A stretch of 64,000 nucleotides of DNA, taken from the NCBI RefSeq assembly GCF_008039615.1, contig NZ_VDUZ01000013.1, positions 62,001 through 126,000 on the forward strand. Reading direction: 5' to 3'. Both the position numbers and the translations under genes were made by a program. Each line of letters opens with the position of its first letter. Position 1 is the stretch's first letter. Below the pieces are notes generated by a model. It was not told the origin of the DNA, made no database searches, and saw only the letters and a program-made list of their open reading frames with translations. Shown in pieces: positions 8,642 to 17,148 of this stretch. Source of the stretch: Vineibacter terrae (GTDB lineage Bacteria > Pseudomonadota > Alphaproteobacteria > Reyranellales > Reyranellaceae).

Positions 8642-9550
8642 TTACGACGCAGCCTGATCCTTCATCTTGCGCAGCGCGAAGATGCTTTCGTTGACCACGG
8701 TCATACCGGCCTCAACGCGAAAGCCGATCAGACCAGCCCCGGCAGCCAACATCGCGGCAAAACCGTCATAGGTCCAAGCGTGGACGTGCACGTCCATGCC
8801 GCCCTCGCAAATTTGACGGGCTGTGGCTGGGATCTGGTGCTCCGGGATAGGCGGTGACCACGTCGGATGCACAAACCGGCAGTGTTCCTCATAAGCCTGA
8901 AGACGGGTCGACTCGCCGCCATCCTCAAAATCCCGAAGGATATGCTCTACTGTCGTTTCCGGCCGCTTACAATCGAAGGTGAAGCGCATATCAGGCGCGG
9001 CGATGAGGTGAACGCCGTTTGGCTTCAGTGTGCGCATCGCCGCGGCGATCGACCCGAGCGGGTCGAACAGGTGCTCGATCACATGTGCGGACAGAACGAA
9101 ATCGCAAGACTCGTCGGCAACGCCAGCATAGGTCTGCGCGTCGATGGTTCGGTCGACACTGGGGCTGCCGGCTTTATCGAAGTAGCGCTGCAGTTCTGCA
9201 TCATTCCGGATGTCACCGTACAGGATGGTTACGCCTTGTGGCACTGGCCACGGTCGCGTGCCGGCGCCGACTTCGATGCCTGTCCCGTGCACGAAAACGG
9301 CAGCCATGCCGGCACGCGCACCGCGGATTTCAGCATCCAGACGCTCCTGATACGCACGCCGGCTCTCGGCGTGTAGAGCGGCGCAGCGCTTTGCCAGATC
9401 GTCGTGCGGATGGGTCGCCCAGAAGGCCGGATCTTCGTCTTCGTTCGTCGTGCCGGAATCCTGGTGGGTGCCGTGCTCAGTGCGCCGCTTCGCGCGACGG
9501 ACCGCCCATGCTGCGCTTCGCGAAATGAAAGACGCCCAAGTTTGCACCAT
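8642..9550 (-). CDS. class I SAM-dependent methyltransferase
   Basis: A 302-residue protein with an N-terminal extension of about 95 residues before the Rossmann core. Motif I is GIEVGAGTRPW, then a downstream VLSAHVIEHLFDP segment (motif IV with the usual VIEH) and LKPNGVHLIAAPD. The ATG at 9550 has TGGAG about 6 bases upstream on the minus strand. It lies 170 bases after the large glycosyltransferase ending at 9721 and reads in the same direction, so it may be the last gene of the kpsT-kpsE operon. The C-terminal VHAWTYDGFAAML region is seen in methyltransferases next to glycan genes, but no substrate can be named. Confidence 0.85.
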   Translation of the reverse strand: MVQTWASFISRSAAWAVRRAKRRTEHGTHQDSGTTNEDEDPAFWATHPHDDLAKRCAALHAESRRAYQERLDAEIRGARAGMAAVFVHGTGIEVGAGTRPWPVPQGVTILYGDIRNDAELQRYFDKAGSPSVDRTIDAQTYAGVADESCDFVLSAHVIEHLFDPLGSIAAAMRTLKPNGVHLIAAPDMRFTFDCKRPETTVEHILRDFEDGGESTRLQAYEEHCRFVHPTWSPPIPEHQIPATARQICEGGMDVHVHAWTYDGFAAMLAAGAGLIGFRVEAGMTVVNESIFALRKMKDQAAS

Positions 9551-9720
9551 CGCGCTCCATTTCTGCTTCGCGTGAGCCTCAAGGATACACTAGCTTCGCG
9601 CAGCCTGACGCGGCCGAGGCACCAGAGCAACAGGGATCATGAGCGTCACAGTGAGCCACGCAGGTCTTAGGCGAGCAGGAACGGCAGAGGGTACGCCAAG
9701 TTCGAAAGGTGCAGACGGAA

Positions 9721-12700
9721 TCATTCGATCTCGATTAGTCCCGCTACGACGCTCTCCGGTCGTGCGTTGCGGTTAAAGGCGATGATCTCGAGTTCGTAGA
9801 TGCCGGGTTCGAGGTTTTCAGTGGTGAGGGAGCACTCTATGCCCGAGTGCAGGAGCGCGTCGTTCGAGAAGTGCGCCGCGACGTCTGGCCGCTCGATCGG
9901 CGGGAGAGATTCCGAGCGCATATCGGACTTGCCCGCAAGGCGAATGGCGATTGTGTCGAACGATGCGTCTCGGTCTCGAGGTACGGCCCATCCTCTGACC
10001 GTCAGACCTTGCTTCCGGTTGACGTTGGTCGGATGGGAAGTGCTGGGGCGTGAACCGTTGATTGCGTCTACATGCGCGATGACGTTTGGTGCCCGGAGCG
10101 TCAGGCGAGGGCGGCGCGCGAATTTGGAGACCGCAACGAGGACATCGAGACCGGATTGCAGCGTCCGTCGAGTCCTGATCGCCAGGATTCGGGACGACTG
10201 GCGCAGGGTCGGCAGCGACCCGTGTGGGCGGGCTTTGGTTTCCACCGAGGGGCCTCGTGACTCGGTTGTCGGCGGTGTAGGCAGCGGACCGTCGGTCAGC
10301 ACTATCCTTACGCCAGACAGGTAACGCACAAGCCGCACGCCCGCGTGAAGGGTGACGACAACGCCGTACACATCTGCCTCGATGACGGATAGGTCGATGT
10401 GCGCCGTCGACCAAACCAGATCGGTTGCGCGAATGGTGCTGTCCTGCAGTGGAATCCGGTATTGCTTCGACCCGACCACGACAACCTCGAATGGTCGGGA
10501 TCTCGAGCGCACGGGTACACCCACGGCCATGGCGAGGGTTCGTTTGACCGGCGGCAGCCGCAACACGCGCGGTCGCGAGATCGATTGCAGGACCTCGCCA
10601 AGCACGATCGAGATGCCGTGATCGGCATCTGCCATGGCGGGGGCGGTCGCCACGGTATCTCGCCCCGTCAGAAGCTCGGGTGGCGTCAGCGGCTGGCGCT
10701 GCTCAATGCCGACGGCGATTGAATTTCCCCGCAAAGGGTTGTCGTCGTAGGCGGCCGTCGGGCTGGACCAGTTCCCGTTGTTGAAACGAATGTTCAGATC
10801 TTCGAGAAGCAGCGTCCGTCCCTTTCCGGCAGGGATGGACGTCTGGTGCGCGGGCTGCCGACTACAGAGCCGATTGTAGAGGTCATCCAGCCTTGCGAAA
10901 TGCCGATCGTGGTCGCTCAACAGCCGGTCGAGGCCGTAGCGCATGCCTGCCAGCACTGAACGATCGTTGACCAGACGATATAGAATACCGATCAGGTCGA
11001 AGGGGTGGTTGGCATCGACGACAAAGCCGTCGATGCCGTCCCTGACGCGCTCGGCGAGCGCGCCATAGCCGAGCACGATCGGCACAAGCCCGGCAGCTCG
11101 TGCTTCGTCAACGCCAAGGCAGTAGGTTTCGGGCCAAATCGAGAAATGGAGGGAAACGTCTTTTCCCCGCAGCTTATCCGGCAGCTGACGCAGTTCGTAT
11201 TCGCCGTGGACACTGACATTGCCGAACTCGCGCTGGTCTTGGATGCGCGCAAACTTGTCGTCGACCCGCCCCAGGATGTGGATATCGATGGGAGCGTGCG
11301 CCAACCGCTGAAAGATGCCGATCAGAAGCTCGGCGCCCTTTGGCTGGGTGAAATTGCCCAGAACGGCGACCTGCAGCCGGCGGGTAGACTCGCGCCCTGA
11401 GTCGTCAGCGCCGCCGCGCAGCGCGCCCAGCTCCCGCAGCGTGTCGGCGCGGGCTGAGTTGCCGATGACATGATGCTTGTTGGCAGGGAGGTCAGGGTAG
11501 ATCTCCATGAACTTCCGGCGCGTGTATTCGACGCTGTGGACGATCGCGTCCATGCGATCCAGCATCTGCGACATCACCCAGCGCCGCCGAGCCTGAGCGC
11601 CAGGTCGGGCGAGGCCGCGTGTGCCCAGGCAGGCATCGCAAACGTCGGTCCGGTCGTCGCGGATCCGGCAATATTGCCCGTTCTGGCCGATCAGATTGAA
11701 CTCGGGGCAGATGCCGAAATAGTCGTGCACGTGGAAGACGCCGGGCACGCCGGCCGCATATGACAGCAGCGGCAGGCCCAACGGATGACCCAGCAGGTGA
11801 TGGTAGTGGACCAGGTCGATCCGGTGGCGAAACAGTACCTCGAAGAAGGCCTTCTCCCGAAGGCGGTCGCTGGTCACGGTATGATCGATCGGCCCTGCGG
11901 CGAAGGATTCCGTCTCCCCCGTGCCCAGGTTGCGCAGAGTCAGCTTGCCGGTGTGCCGGTCCGGGTAGAGCACATGGAAATCATGGTGCGACAGGACCTG
12001 GGCGAGGGTTTCCTGGTAGAGTTCCACGCCGCCGAACGGCTGCGAGCCGACAATGTTGTGTGACACCAGAAGCACGCGCTTGCGTGCTGTCGTGGCATGT
12101 ACCGGACGAGGGTGTGGGCCGTTTCGCTTCACAGCCGCCACGAGCTCTGCCACCCGGTGCTCGTAAAGATGCTCTGCCAGGGTCCGCCGACGCGCAGCCT
12201 CGGCGATCCGCCGGCGTGCATCAGGATCTTCGACCAGGCGCCGGATCGCGGCCGCCGCCTCGCTGACCGTTTGCGCAACGAGGATCTCCTCGCCGGCATT
12301 GAAGTAGGCGGCGATGTCCGGGCGCTCCGTCAGGTAGACCTGAGCGGCGCCTGCCAGCGCGTGCTCGAAGACGCGGGGCGGCGGCGTGCTGCCCGCGATG
12401 TCCGGCGCCGGTCCGGCCGAGAAGCCGCGGTCCAATGTCAGGGCGACGACCGACCTGTTGGCCATGCGGGCAAATTCGCGTGGCGGCAATCGGAAGTCGG
12501 TGATGAGATCGAGGTCACCGAGGTGGAAATCCGGCAGGAACGGGTTACCGCTGAGTCCGATCTTCTTTCGCAGCGATCGCGGCAGCATGGCCAGGAGCGC
12601 GTTCAGGGTGTCCACCCGATCCGGCCAAGCCGTGCCCACAAAGAAGAGATCGAAGAGGAAATCCGTCGGCTTGCTCGCTACCGGACAATCGTGGAACAGA

Positions 12701-13086
12701 GTGGAGGCGGCGAGCGGCAGATGCAGCACGTCCACGGGGTACCGCTGCTTGGCATTGGCGTCGTTGGTGGCGACGATGTCGAAGAGATGCGCCAGCTCGA
12801 CGTTGCGCTGCAGCTCGTACGGGTCCTCAGTGACCCACAGCGCCGCCGTTCGGGCATGCTTGATCGCGCGCTCCAGCGGTTCGACGATGGCGCCGCCGCC
12901 ACCGATCGCCAGCAGCAGGTCGATCTGCTCGTCGGCGCAATGGCGTGCGACGTCGGCGTAGGTCGGCAGGGACACGCGCGCGATGCTGGAATGGCGGCGC
13001 AGCGCATCGGCGACGGCCAGCACGATGTAGCGGTTCCGTGTCTGGGGGTCGGTCCCGAAGACGGCAACCTTCAAGCCGTCAGCCAT
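9721..13086 (-). CDS. multidomain glycosyltransferase (CgeB-like + GT4 + C-terminal beta domain)
   Basis: A 1121-residue protein. Residues 1 to about 295 resemble the CgeB/DUF3880-type GT-B half (LLLAIGGGGAIVEPL, ALWVTEDPYE, a YLTERPDIAAYF end). Residues about 315-690 are a GT4 glycosyltransferase: FGGVELYQETLAQVL, HVHDYFGICPEFN with a Cys cluster after it, then VAVLGNFTQPKGAELL and the late donor region. Roughly 700-1000 has no recognisable family. The last 110 residues (VRGWAV, IAIRLAGKS, GIYELEIIAFN) look like the beta-sandwich found at the end of some glycan-processing proteins. I chose ATG 13086 because it overlaps the upstream stop by 8 bases and begins at the conserved fold; a longer frame exists to 13236 but overlaps that gene fully. 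Confidence 0.75.
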   Translation of the reverse strand: MADGLKVAVFGTDPQTRNRYIVLAVADALRRHSSIARVSLPTYADVARHCADEQIDLLLAIGGGGAIVEPLERAIKHARTAALWVTEDPYELQRNVELAHLFDIVATNDANAKQRYPVDVLHLPLAASTLFHDCPVASKPTDFLFDLFFVGTAWPDRVDTLNALLAMLPRSLRKKIGLSGNPFLPDFHLGDLDLITDFRLPPREFARMANRSVVALTLDRGFSAGPAPDIAGSTPPPRVFEHALAGAAQVYLTERPDIAAYFNAGEEILVAQTVSEAAAAIRRLVEDPDARRRIAEAARRRTLAEHLYEHRVAELVAAVKRNGPHPRPVHATTARKRVLLVSHNIVGSQPFGGVELYQETLAQVLSHHDFHVLYPDRHTGKLTLRNLGTGETESFAAGPIDHTVTSDRLREKAFFEVLFRHRIDLVHYHHLLGHPLGLPLLSYAAGVPGVFHVHDYFGICPEFNLIGQNGQYCRIRDDRTDVCDACLGTRGLARPGAQARRRWVMSQMLDRMDAIVHSVEYTRRKFMEIYPDLPANKHHVIGNSARADTLRELGALRGGADDSGRESTRRLQVAVLGNFTQPKGAELLIGIFQRLAHAPIDIHILGRVDDKFARIQDQREFGNVSVHGEYELRQLPDKLRGKDVSLHFSIWPETYCLGVDEARAAGLVPIVLGYGALAERVRDGIDGFVVDANHPFDLIGILYRLVNDRSVLAGMRYGLDRLLSDHDRHFARLDDLYNRLCSRQPAHQTSIPAGKGRTLLLEDLNIRFNNGNWSSPTAAYDDNPLRGNSIAVGIEQRQPLTPPELLTGRDTVATAPAMADADHGISIVLGEVLQSISRPRVLRLPPVKRTLAMAVGVPVRSRSRPFEVVVVGSKQYRIPLQDSTIRATDLVWSTAHIDLSVIEADVYGVVVTLHAGVRLVRYLSGVRIVLTDGPLPTPPTTESRGPSVETKARPHGSLPTLRQSSRILAIRTRRTLQSGLDVLVAVSKFARRPRLTLRAPNVIAHVDAINGSRPSTSHPTNVNRKQGLTVRGWAVPRDRDASFDTIAIRLAGKSDMRSESLPPIERPDVAAHFSNDALLHSGIECSLTTENLEPGIYELEIIAFNRNARPESVVAGLIEIE

Positions 13087-14137
13087 GCGTCTTGTCTTCC
13101 GAACGCGCCGCCGCGCCTGCCGGGTTGAACAGCCTGTTTCTCTGCAGGACATCCAGCATGGCCAGCATGCGATGGTCGTAGGTATGCTCGGCGCGCGCCC
13201 GGGCCTGGGCGCGGTCTGCGAGCGCCGTCGCGGCATCGGGGTCGCCGCGAACGTGGTCTACAATGTCGGCGAACTCTCCCACCGAGCTGAAGGCCAGGAT
13301 CTCGGTGTCGCGCGCAAAATAGTCGAACAGCTCCACCGATTCGAGAAAGGCGGCTTGCACACAGCCCGCCGCTGCCGCCTCGAACAGCCTGGGCCCAGGC
13401 GTGGAGGGGACGAGGTCGTACTGGCGATTGCCGATGTTGAACTGTCGGCCGATGTTCAGGACGATCCGCGCCGCGGCGTAGCGGTCGATCATGGCCTCCG
13501 GGCTGAGCCGCTCATTGCGGCAGAACGGCAGTCGCTCATCCCAGCCATCGCCCCGGATCTCGGTCGCACAGGCGCGCAGCACGTCACGGATGGTCGAGAC
13601 GACAGTCCGCCGGTTGGGATAGCCGACGCCGCAGAAGAACACATCGGTGCCGCGTTCCCGGATCGGCACGATTGGCCGGAAGTGCCGCGTGACATCAGCG
13701 GCCAGCGGCAGGTGGCTGACAGCCGAGGTGCGGTAGAAATCGATCGTCGCGCGATCGCTGGTGAAAATCCAGTCGCAGCCGCCTTCGATCTTCCAGTTGT
13801 AGTCGAATTCGTACGGATCGTCGTGCAGCCAGTAGACTAGGGGCGCCTGCACCCGGCGGCACGCGCGGGCCACCGCGGCGTAGTCCACGTGGTCGGGGAC
13901 CACGCTGCCGATCCCGATAACGAGGGCCGGCTTCAGGGCAAGGACGGTCTCCCGTGCCAGGCTGGCCGACGTGCGTGCGACCTTGACATCCAGCAGGCGC
14001 GCCAATGCCTCGGATGCGTAGAGTTCGAGCGACGCATTCCGGTTGAGCGCGTCAGGAAGCGTGCTGAAGACGACCACGAGTGTACCGTGCCCACCACGGG
14101 CCACCTCGTGCCGTATAGTGTCGACAGTTGAACTCAT
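13079..14137 (-). CDS. CgeB-family glycosyltransferase
   Basis: A 352-residue GT-B protein of the CgeB/DUF3880 class. Markers are LVYWLHDDPYEFDYNW near residue 105, a DWIFTSDRATIDFY segment, LPLAADVTRHF, DVFFCGVGYPNRR and the C-terminal PGPRLFEAAAAGCVQAAF turn that corresponds to the donor-binding loop. The N-terminal half of the next gene has the same fold, including the EDPYE/DDPYE signature, so the two look like duplicates. It follows kpsE by 69 bases in the same orientation and overlaps the next start by 8 bases, indicating a common transcript. It is predicted to act on capsule or LPS-like glycan; donor and acceptor are unknown. Confidence 0.75.
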   Translation of the reverse strand: MSSTVDTIRHEVARGGHGTLVVVFSTLPDALNRNASLELYASEALARLLDVKVARTSASLARETVLALKPALVIGIGSVVPDHVDYAAVARACRRVQAPLVYWLHDDPYEFDYNWKIEGGCDWIFTSDRATIDFYRTSAVSHLPLAADVTRHFRPIVPIRERGTDVFFCGVGYPNRRTVVSTIRDVLRACATEIRGDGWDERLPFCRNERLSPEAMIDRYAAARIVLNIGRQFNIGNRQYDLVPSTPGPRLFEAAAAGCVQAAFLESVELFDYFARDTEILAFSSVGEFADIVDHVRGDPDAATALADRAQARARAEHTYDHRMLAMLDVLQRNRLFNPAGAAARSEDKTHG

Positions 14138-14206
14138 GCGCAGCCCAGTCCCCAGCCGCCGGCGCGGCCACCGATTGGATCGTGCACCGGTTGGTCGGTC
14201 CCTGCC

Positions 14207-15475
14207 TCAGGCCATGTGATTGCGTACGCCAGTGATGGCAGCGCAGAGGGCGGCCCAGACAGTGAAGGCCCCCAGCAACGTCAGCGTCGTGAACAGGATC
14301 GGTCTGGGGTAGCGCGACTCCTGGGGCAGCGATGGGCGCACGAACGTGGCGAGGTAGACCAGCTGCCGCTCGCTGGCGATGCGCGCCATCTCGAGCGCCG
14401 CGGCCGCAACCGCGTACTGGCGCTCGGCGACCCTGCGCTCGAGATCCTGTTGTGCGAACTTGGTAAGCGATTCAGAGAGAACCTTGCTGTCGGCCGCTGT
14501 GCTGACCCGCTGTGTGGTGAGCTTGGCTTCCAGCTCTGCGATCTGGTCCTTCAGAGCGCCGAGGCGGGCGCTGAGGGTGCGCATCTGCGGGGCTGAGGTC
14601 GCGACATATTTGAGCTGCGTCTCGTATTCCTGCTGCAGCCGGAGGCGCTCGCCCTGCAGGGCCGTGATCAGATCGCCCAGGGCCTTGCCCTGTTGGGTGG
14701 CATCCAGCGTGCCCTCCGTGTTGCGCACCTTCTGGTACTCGATGCGCGCCCGGCTGAGCCGCTCAGCGCTACGCTCGAACTCGCGCTCGGCGTCGGCCAC
14801 GGTGGCGCGCAGCATGCGGCCGTTCATGTCGTTGACCAGCGCCTCGCTAAGCTCGATCACGGTGTCGGCGATGCGCTTGGCGTCCTCGGCGCTGAAAGCG
14901 CGGACCGTAAAGTCCACAATGCCCGACTGGATCTGGATGCGGGTATCGGTCATGGACTTCCAGTATTTCACAAGCTTCTCAATGGACTTCTCCCGATCGA
15001 AGCGGGCGAACCAGTCGACGTCATCGGCGCTGTAGAGACTGCGCAATCCGATACGCTGCTCCAGGGCGTCCACAAGCGCGCGGCTCTCCATATAGCTCGT
15101 CACCACCTGGGTGTCCTGGGCGATCTTGGCCAGTGGCATACCCGTCAACGCGCCCATGCCGTCGATCTTGGGAAGCTCGCCCGTGCGCACGGCAAATTTT
15201 GCTTCCGCGACGTACTGCGGCGAGGCGATGAGGCCGAAATAGGCACCCGCGGTGAGGGTGGGCGCGACCACGACCAACGCAAAGCTGACCATGAAGATCG
15301 TCCGGAACAGCCGTGCGTGACGCCGCATCCGGAACGTGCCGGTTCCGAAGGCTCGGCGACTGCGCTTCGACATGCGGAAGCGGCGGGCCGTCTCCGCCAG
15401 GGAGCGCGACATCAGTTCGGCCCGGCGCAGGGCAGGCGCCTTCTCGTCAGGAGGCGAAACCTCGTTGTCGCTCAT
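14207..15475 (-). CDS. kpsE: capsule export inner-membrane/periplasmic adaptor KpsE/CtrB/BexC/RkpR
   Basis: A 422-residue polysaccharide copolymerase-type protein. It has a basic cytoplasmic N-terminus, a first membrane helix at about 58-82 (FALVVVAPTLTAGAYFGLIA), a periplasmic region beginning SPQYVAEAKFAVR, a long coiled coil (about 230-370) and a second membrane helix near 390-415. In group-2 capsule systems this protein couples the KpsMT ABC transporter to the outer-membrane channel. It lies 73 bases after kpsT. No outer-membrane partner (KpsD) is present in the window. Confidence 0.88.
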   Translation of the reverse strand: MSDNEVSPPDEKAPALRRAELMSRSLAETARRFRMSKRSRRAFGTGTFRMRRHARLFRTIFMVSFALVVVAPTLTAGAYFGLIASPQYVAEAKFAVRTGELPKIDGMGALTGMPLAKIAQDTQVVTSYMESRALVDALEQRIGLRSLYSADDVDWFARFDREKSIEKLVKYWKSMTDTRIQIQSGIVDFTVRAFSAEDAKRIADTVIELSEALVNDMNGRMLRATVADAEREFERSAERLSRARIEYQKVRNTEGTLDATQQGKALGDLITALQGERLRLQQEYETQLKYVATSAPQMRTLSARLGALKDQIAELEAKLTTQRVSTAADSKVLSESLTKFAQQDLERRVAERQYAVAAAALEMARIASERQLVYLATFVRPSLPQESRYPRPILFTTLTLLGAFTVWAALCAAITGVRNHMA

Positions 15476-15548
15476 GCTCTTGCCCTTCTACCGCGTGCGC
15501 TGCCCTGGAACCGTCCCAAACCTGACACTAACCTGCCCGGCACGCCGG

Positions 15549-16202
15549 CTAGCGGTTCAAGCGATTGTACACCTCGATCGCCTTATCAACATTGTCAAAC
15601 TGCATGAGGTGACCATCGACAAGAACCGCGCCCCGACGACAATAGGACTTTATTGTGGCCATGGAGTGGGAGACGACAATCAGATCGGCTTTCTCCCGAC
15701 GGGCGGCAAAGGCATCTTCACAGCGCCGCTGGAAGCGCATGTCGCCGACGCCGGTGATCTCGTCGACCAGATAGCAGTCGAATTCGATGGCCATCGAGAG
15801 GCCGAATGCAAGCCGCGCTATCATACCCGAAGAATAGGTGAGCACGGGCGCGTCCAGATAGTCGCCCAGCTCCGAAAAATCCTCGACAAAGCGCACCACG
15901 CGGCGCACATCCTCGCCATAAATGCGCGCAACGAATTTGAGATTATCGCGGCCGCTCACCTGGGGATGGAAGCTGCCACCAAAGCCTAAGGGCCAGGAGA
16001 CCCGGACGTTGCGCCGGATGTGACCGGCGTTGGGCAACTCGGTCCCCGCGATCAACCGCAGGGTTGTCGATTTCCCGGCCCCATTCACACCCAGCAGGCC
16101 ATAAGACCAGCCAGTCTCGAAGACAGCCGAGACGTTGTCGAGCACGACCTTCATGTGCTGCGGCGTCTTGTAGAACTTGAATACGCTATCGAGCTGGATC
16201 AT
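15549..16202 (-). CDS. kpsT: capsular polysaccharide ABC transporter ATP-binding protein KpsT
   Basis: A 217-residue ATPase. Walker A is GVNGAGKST (about 38-46), the signature is YSSGMIARLAFGLSM (about 123), Walker B is CYLVDEITGVGD (about 148) and the switch His lies in VVSHSM. The short signature YSSGM instead of LSGGQ and the length of about 217 are diagnostic of KpsT/CtrD/BexA (teichoic acid/capsule) exporters. It energises translocation of the finished lipid-linked capsule chain. It starts a minus-strand run continuing into kpsE and two glycosyltransferases, while its partner kpsM is on the other strand starting 76 bases away. Confidence 0.92.
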   Translation of the reverse strand: MIQLDSVFKFYKTPQHMKVVLDNVSAVFETGWSYGLLGVNGAGKSTTLRLIAGTELPNAGHIRRNVRVSWPLGFGGSFHPQVSGRDNLKFVARIYGEDVRRVVRFVEDFSELGDYLDAPVLTYSSGMIARLAFGLSMAIEFDCYLVDEITGVGDMRFQRRCEDAFAARREKADLIVVSHSMATIKSYCRRGAVLVDGHLMQFDNVDKAIEVYNRLNR

Positions 16203-16278
16203 TTTGCCACAAAATCTCGCTCAGTATTCTAGCATGGGCGGCCGCGGAATCGAGACGCGGACCTGATACGGTAGGTCG
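16203..16278. promoter_or_regulatory. divergent kpsT/kpsM promoter region
   Basis: The 76 bases between the oppositely directed starts of kpsT and kpsM must hold both promoters. It is more AT-rich than its flanks (AAATCTCGC, CAGTATTCTAGCATG). I cannot assign confident -35/-10 boxes. The shared control region would keep the two transporter subunits co-regulated although they are not co-transcribed. Confidence 0.5.
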
Positions 16279-17082
16279 ATGCACATCTCAACTGGTACCA
16301 CGCAGTCGACATTCGCGCTGCTACAACTTCAGTTCCGCGTCATCGTCGCCATCATGCTGCGCGACATCAGGACCCGGTTCTTCGGGCATGGGGTAGGCTA
16401 TCTGGTGATGATCGGATGGCCCCTGGTCCACATTCTGATCCTGCTAGCCATCTTCACGCTGCTCGGCCGCAGTACACCCTACGGTGAAAGTCTGACCCTG
16501 TTCTTTGCCACCGGGCTGGTACCCTTTATGGCGTACAGCTACATATCCCGTTGGACGATGATGGCGCTGATCTTCAACAAGGCGCTACTGGCGTTTCCCG
16601 TCATCAAGACGCTGGACGTGCTGTTTGCGCGCACTCTGCTCGAGGCCCTCGGCCATTTCTGCTCCATCATCTTGTTGCTGTTCATCCTCTGGATGTTCGG
16701 CATCGATTTCATGCCCATGGATCTCGTCCAGGCCTGCTATGCGCTGGGCGCCGCCATGCTGCTGGGCGCCGGGTTCGGCATCGTCAACGGTATCATCGCC
16801 ATGGCCGTTCCGACCTGGGGCACCGGCTATGCTCTGGTGATCGTGGCCATGTACATGATCTCGGGGATCTACTTTGTGCCCAGCGCGATGCCGGAAATCG
16901 TTCGATATCTCCTGTCGTTCAATCCTGTGCTCCAGACCGTCGAATGGATGCGCTCGGCGTACTACGAGGGCTATTCGACCATCCTCGACAAGAGTTATGC
17001 TATCTGGTTCGGCTTGGTGCACATTTCCGTGGGTCTTGTTATCGAGCGCTTTGTTCGTGGGCACCTTCTGATGGCGAGATAA
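16279..17082 (+). CDS. kpsM: capsular polysaccharide ABC-2 permease KpsM
   Basis: A 267-residue ABC-2 permease with six predicted membrane helices, the first near 40-62 (GYLVMIGWPLVHILILLAIF). The cytoplasmic start contains VIVAIMLRDIRTRFFGHG, the amphipathic segment characteristic of KpsM/CtrC/RkpT proteins, and the end has the NPVLQTVEWMRSAYY motif before the last helix. It forms the membrane channel with KpsT. The length matches the family (about 260). It is followed by a glycosyltransferase 66 bases later on the same strand. Confidence 0.92.
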   Translation: MHISTGTTQSTFALLQLQFRVIVAIMLRDIRTRFFGHGVGYLVMIGWPLVHILILLAIFTLLGRSTPYGESLTLFFATGLVPFMAYSYISRWTMMALIFNKALLAFPVIKTLDVLFARTLLEALGHFCSIILLLFILWMFGIDFMPMDLVQACYALGAAMLLGAGFGIVNGIIAMAVPTWGTGYALVIVAMYMISGIYFVPSAMPEIVRYLLSFNPVLQTVEWMRSAYYEGYSTILDKSYAIWFGLVHISVGLVIERFVRGHLLMAR

Positions 17083-17148
17083 CCGGTATATAGCCGACGC
17101 TTCCGGCGTTCTACGAGACCGAAACCCGCGCCACGGCAAGCTGCGCTG

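Noticed and set aside
8552-8650. Minus-strand frame downstream of the 8642 methyltransferase (IKQLIAKGYGPLVVGPAYVL)
   Set aside because: A possible frameshifted tail of that gene, but there is no conserved motif and the methyltransferase is full length without it.
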